Shown here one piece after another: positions 62,118-64,000 of a stretch of DNA of 64,000 nt. Source of the stretch: Oceanobacillus rekensis (GTDB lineage: Bacteria; Bacillota; Bacilli; Bacillales; Amphibacillaceae); contig NZ_MTBQ01000004.1 of assembly GCF_002153375.1 (NCBI RefSeq), positions 1-64,000 on the forward strand. The letters run 5' to 3'. Each line of letters opens with the position of its first letter. Within the stretch, counting starts at the first letter, position 1. The translations under genes were made by a program, and so were the position numbers. A model generated the notes under the pieces. It was not told where the DNA came from, made no database searches, and saw only the letters and a program-made list of their open reading frames with translations.

Positions 62118-63134
62118 TCATAATTCTTTTAACGCATTACCTGGTAGTCTGCTGAAAAAGTAGTCACTTTGCTTTTCAATAAAATCGGTATGAGATTTGA
62201 TTAATATGCTTCTGTCCTCTTTCGCTTTTCCTAAGTAATAAAGTTCAAAAGGGGACTTATCAGGGAGGTCATCAAGCATTTCGATTACTTTCGATTGATT
62301 TCCTTTCGCAAGTTCCAGATGTGCTTGTTCCCCTATATTTGTAGTTTTCAAGTTGTCCACTTCTTTAAAATGGGCAGATAAAAAAGGAATATTATTATTT
62401 TCGAGCATGTGAACCATATCATGAAAATTGATTGCTTTTGAAATTTCCAATGATTTATGCAGATGGTAGATTCCCTTTTCATAGGTTTCAAATGTATAGG
62501 ACAAGCCTAAATACATGTGAATGATAGCATGAACGCGCGGGCTGTCTGTCATTGTTAAAGAACGATAGGCATATTTCCTTGCCATAATCAATTCATTTCG
62601 TTTCAAATGATAGATCATATTCATTCGATTAATTCGAACTTTAAAAAAGCTTACCATTATCCGCTCTTCTATTTCCAAAAGATACTGCTGGCATGTCACC
62701 ATGAGATTTCCTGCTCGGTTAATTTCACCTGTCAGGTGATAAGACTCCTCCTTAATTATTTCGATCAAAAATAATAATTCCGGTTCCTTTGTCGTATATT
62801 GTTTAGTGAAATATTCCAATTTCTGTATTGTTTCACATGGGGTATCCCTTCTTAATGCCTGATCAAGCATTACCCGATAAATGAGACCCCAAAGTCTGTT
62901 GGAGGGATCAACCGACTCTATATTCCGTTCAATTAAAATACTAAGTTCTTCTAGATAACCATATATATATAAATATTCCATACCTTTTTTCTGTATATTC
63001 TTAGACGGGGAATGTAGGCAGGTTTTTACCATCAATTCTCTTTCCGACTCCGTATTATTTCCATCTCGTAATAGATTCATCATCTCTGTTATAGTGAGTT
63101 CTGATTGCGTTGTCATAAACTTTTCTAAATACAA
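62118..63134 (-). CDS. AimR-family peptide-receptor homologue lacking the DNA-binding domain
   Basis: About 338 residues from TTG 63134, which follows GGGAGG by 8 bases; a longer frame from TTG 63155 lacks a site. The whole protein is helical TPR-like repeats. Compared from memory with AimR of SPbeta, the segments ERELMVKTCL, the central RINRMNMIYHLKRNEL and SYTFETYEKGIYHLHKSLEIS, and the C-terminal NIGEQAHLELAKGNQSKV and YFFSRLPGNALKEL line up in order. AimR has about 35 more residues at its N-terminus, the helix-turn-helix part, which is absent here. AimR reads a short peptide and controls the phage lysis-lysogeny choice. Here no phage genes are near; the flanks are spoIIID and spoIIQ. Without the HTH it may act by protein binding like Rap, or as a peptide sink. 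Confidence 0.75.
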   Translation of the reverse strand: MYLEKFMTTQSELTITEMMNLLRDGNNTESERELMVKTCLHSPSKNIQKKGMEYLYIYGYLEELSILIERNIESVDPSNRLWGLIYRVMLDQALRRDTPCETIQKLEYFTKQYTTKEPELLFLIEIIKEESYHLTGEINRAGNLMVTCQQYLLEIEERIMVSFFKVRINRMNMIYHLKRNELIMARKYAYRSLTMTDSPRVHAIIHMYLGLSYTFETYEKGIYHLHKSLEISKAINFHDMVHMLENNNIPFLSAHFKEVDNLKTTNIGEQAHLELAKGNQSKVIEMLDDLPDKSPFELYYLGKAKEDRSILIKSHTDFIEKQSDYFFSRLPGNALKEL

Positions 63135-63201
63135 TTTGATTCCTCCCTTTTCCAACTAGTGGAAGTATTTCTCTCTCTTAATTTTGCATTGGTAGGTAAT
63201 T

Positions 63202-63229
63202 CGTATACTTATAATCGAGTGCTAGTCAA
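63202..63229 (-). promoter_or_regulatory. Probable sigma-A promoter of the AimR-like gene
   Basis: Minus strand: TTGACT (63224-63229), 16-bp spacer, TATACG (63202-63207), about 65 bases before the TTG start. If this is the promoter, there is no room for an N-terminal HTH in the transcript. The rest of 63230-63410 has no gene. Confidence 0.5.
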
Positions 63230-63416
63230 AGATGTAAAGATACTTTGTTCACCGAACGAAGTATTCCAATATTAAAGCTTGTTATATGCCTTAAATTTCC
63301 AACAACATTTCTTATAATACCACGTTTTATTGCGCTAAATGACTAGTTTCGTTCGACATTTTACGCATAAATAAAAGACTTATTCTATGATTGCTTTCCT
63401 GTATAAAGCAAAATAC

Positions 63417-63441
63417 CCCGGTACTTTTTTAAGTACCGGGG
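63417..63441 (-). terminator. Terminator after spoIIQ
   Basis: Stem CCCCGGTAC/GTACCGGGG with a 7-base loop, followed on the minus strand by TATTTTGC, 17 bases past the stop. Confidence 0.9.
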
Positions 63442-63458
63442 CATCTTAATTACTATAT

Positions 63459-64000
63459 TTAAGCATTCTTATCTTCTTCCGTGTCATCTGTTACTTCATC
63501 GGATTCTTCTTCTGTTTCATCAGCGTCATCTGCTGGTTGGTCTTCCTCTTCAATTACTTCAGATTCATCCGTCGTATCAGTTTCCTCGCTTACTTCAGAA
63601 TCTTCTTCGGTTTTCGGTTCTTCAATTACTGGAGAATCTTCTTCCGATTCCGGTTCCTCGCTTACTTCTGATTCTTCTTTAGCTTCTTCAGAAATACTTC
63701 CCAGGCTGCTTACAGGTTGATCGAAATAGCTTTCCGGGTTTATTTCTTTCCCGTCTTTTCTGATTTCAAAATGTACATGTGTACCATTGTCATTTCCAAA
63801 CAGGTTTTTACCTGCTGTTCCGACTTTTTCACCCTGCTTCAATTTGGATCCTGCTTTAACACTGACCTCTTCAAGACTCGCGTAGTAAGTCTTCACTTCA
63901 TCTTCATGTGCAAGCACAACTACATTGCCTAATAGTGGGTCTTCTTTGACTTCTTCTACGGTACCACTGATCGCTGCAGTCACATCAAATGTTTCTGCAT
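63459..64000 (-). CDS. spoIIQ: Stage II sporulation protein SpoIIQ (3' part, runs off the right edge)
   Basis: Forespore membrane protein that pairs with SpoIIIAH across the intermembrane space to hold the engulfing membranes and form a channel. The reading frame is open to the window's edge, so the N-terminal membrane anchor is missing. The visible part has the LytM/M23 fold: VVVLAHEDEVKTYYASLEEV, GTAGKNLFGND and THVHFEIRKDGKEINPESYF. The last 80 or so residues form an unusually long, almost purely acidic tail of Glu/Asp/Ser/Thr repeats. Position next to spoIIID and mbl fits B. subtilis order. Confidence 0.88.
   Translation of the reverse strand, partial: AETFDVTAAISGTVEEVKEDPLLGNVVVLAHEDEVKTYYASLEEVSVKAGSKLKQGEKVGTAGKNLFGNDNGTHVHFEIRKDGKEINPESYFDQPVSSLGSISEEAKEESEVSEEPESEEDSPVIEEPKTEEDSEVSEETDTTDESEVIEEEDQPADDADETEEESDEVTDDTEEDKNA

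Overview
The window comes from a low-GC, endospore-forming, flagellated Gram-positive of the Bacillaceae, most like the Oceanobacillus/Virgibacillus group. The evidence is SpoIIID, SpoIIQ, Mbl and the FlhO/FlhP pair in B. subtilis-like order at the right end, teichoic-acid-type wall genes, consensus sigma-A promoters, strong AGGAGG ribosome binding sites and frequent TTG/GTG starts. The exported proteins are strongly acidic, which suits a salt-tolerant organism, but that is inference.

Left end (1-3.4 kb): the upstream leader of an rRNA operon transcribed leftward off the edge (promoter plus boxA), then a graveyard with a decayed chemotaxis receptor and a truncated group II intron, then tagD (probable ATT start) and an LCP ligase. 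Wall and surface block (3.4-26.4 kb): tagO; two large modular wall hydrolases (an amidase and a glucosaminidase) built on the same plan; an O-acyltransferase; an unknown alpha/beta-hydrolase-like protein; and an eight-gene leftward operon with two GT4 glycosyltransferases, a UDP-sugar 6-dehydrogenase, TagGH-type ABC exporter, a methyltransferase with a long coiled coil, a two-domain glycosyltransferase and a heparinase-like lyase. This reads as a complete make-cap-export-trim system for a probably uronate-containing surface polymer.

Middle (26.5-44.2 kb): a GPH-type sugar symporter with a cre site, a seven-unit 52-bp hairpin array with compensatory base changes, a small exported coiled-coil protein with a dead partial copy nearby, and an extracellular phosphate-scavenging group (GlpQ, a choice-of-anchor I beta-propeller, a giant double nuclease, a 5'-nucleotidase) followed by a Vpr-like protease. 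Two of these genes carry near-ideal PhoP box arrays with identical geometry.

Right part (44.4-64 kb): fabF, a second tagO, an AtpE-like membrane protein, a split ThrE exporter, zwf, an RND efflux pair, small stress-type genes with sigma-B-like promoters, fabZ, an EpuA-like protein, flhP, flhO, mbl, spoIIID, an AimR-family peptide-receptor homologue lacking the DNA-binding N-terminus, and the 3' part of spoIIQ. Intrinsic terminators separate almost all units. Several GC-rich dispersed repeats occupy the intergenic gaps.

Best candidates for something new: (1) the HTH-less AimR-like gene between spoIIID and spoIIQ, with a short signal-peptide-like reading frame at its 3' end; (2) the WbdD-like methyltransferase/coiled-coil plus TagGH export locus; (3) the covarying 52-bp hairpin array; (4) the unnamed beta-rich module shared by the nuclease and nucleotidase.
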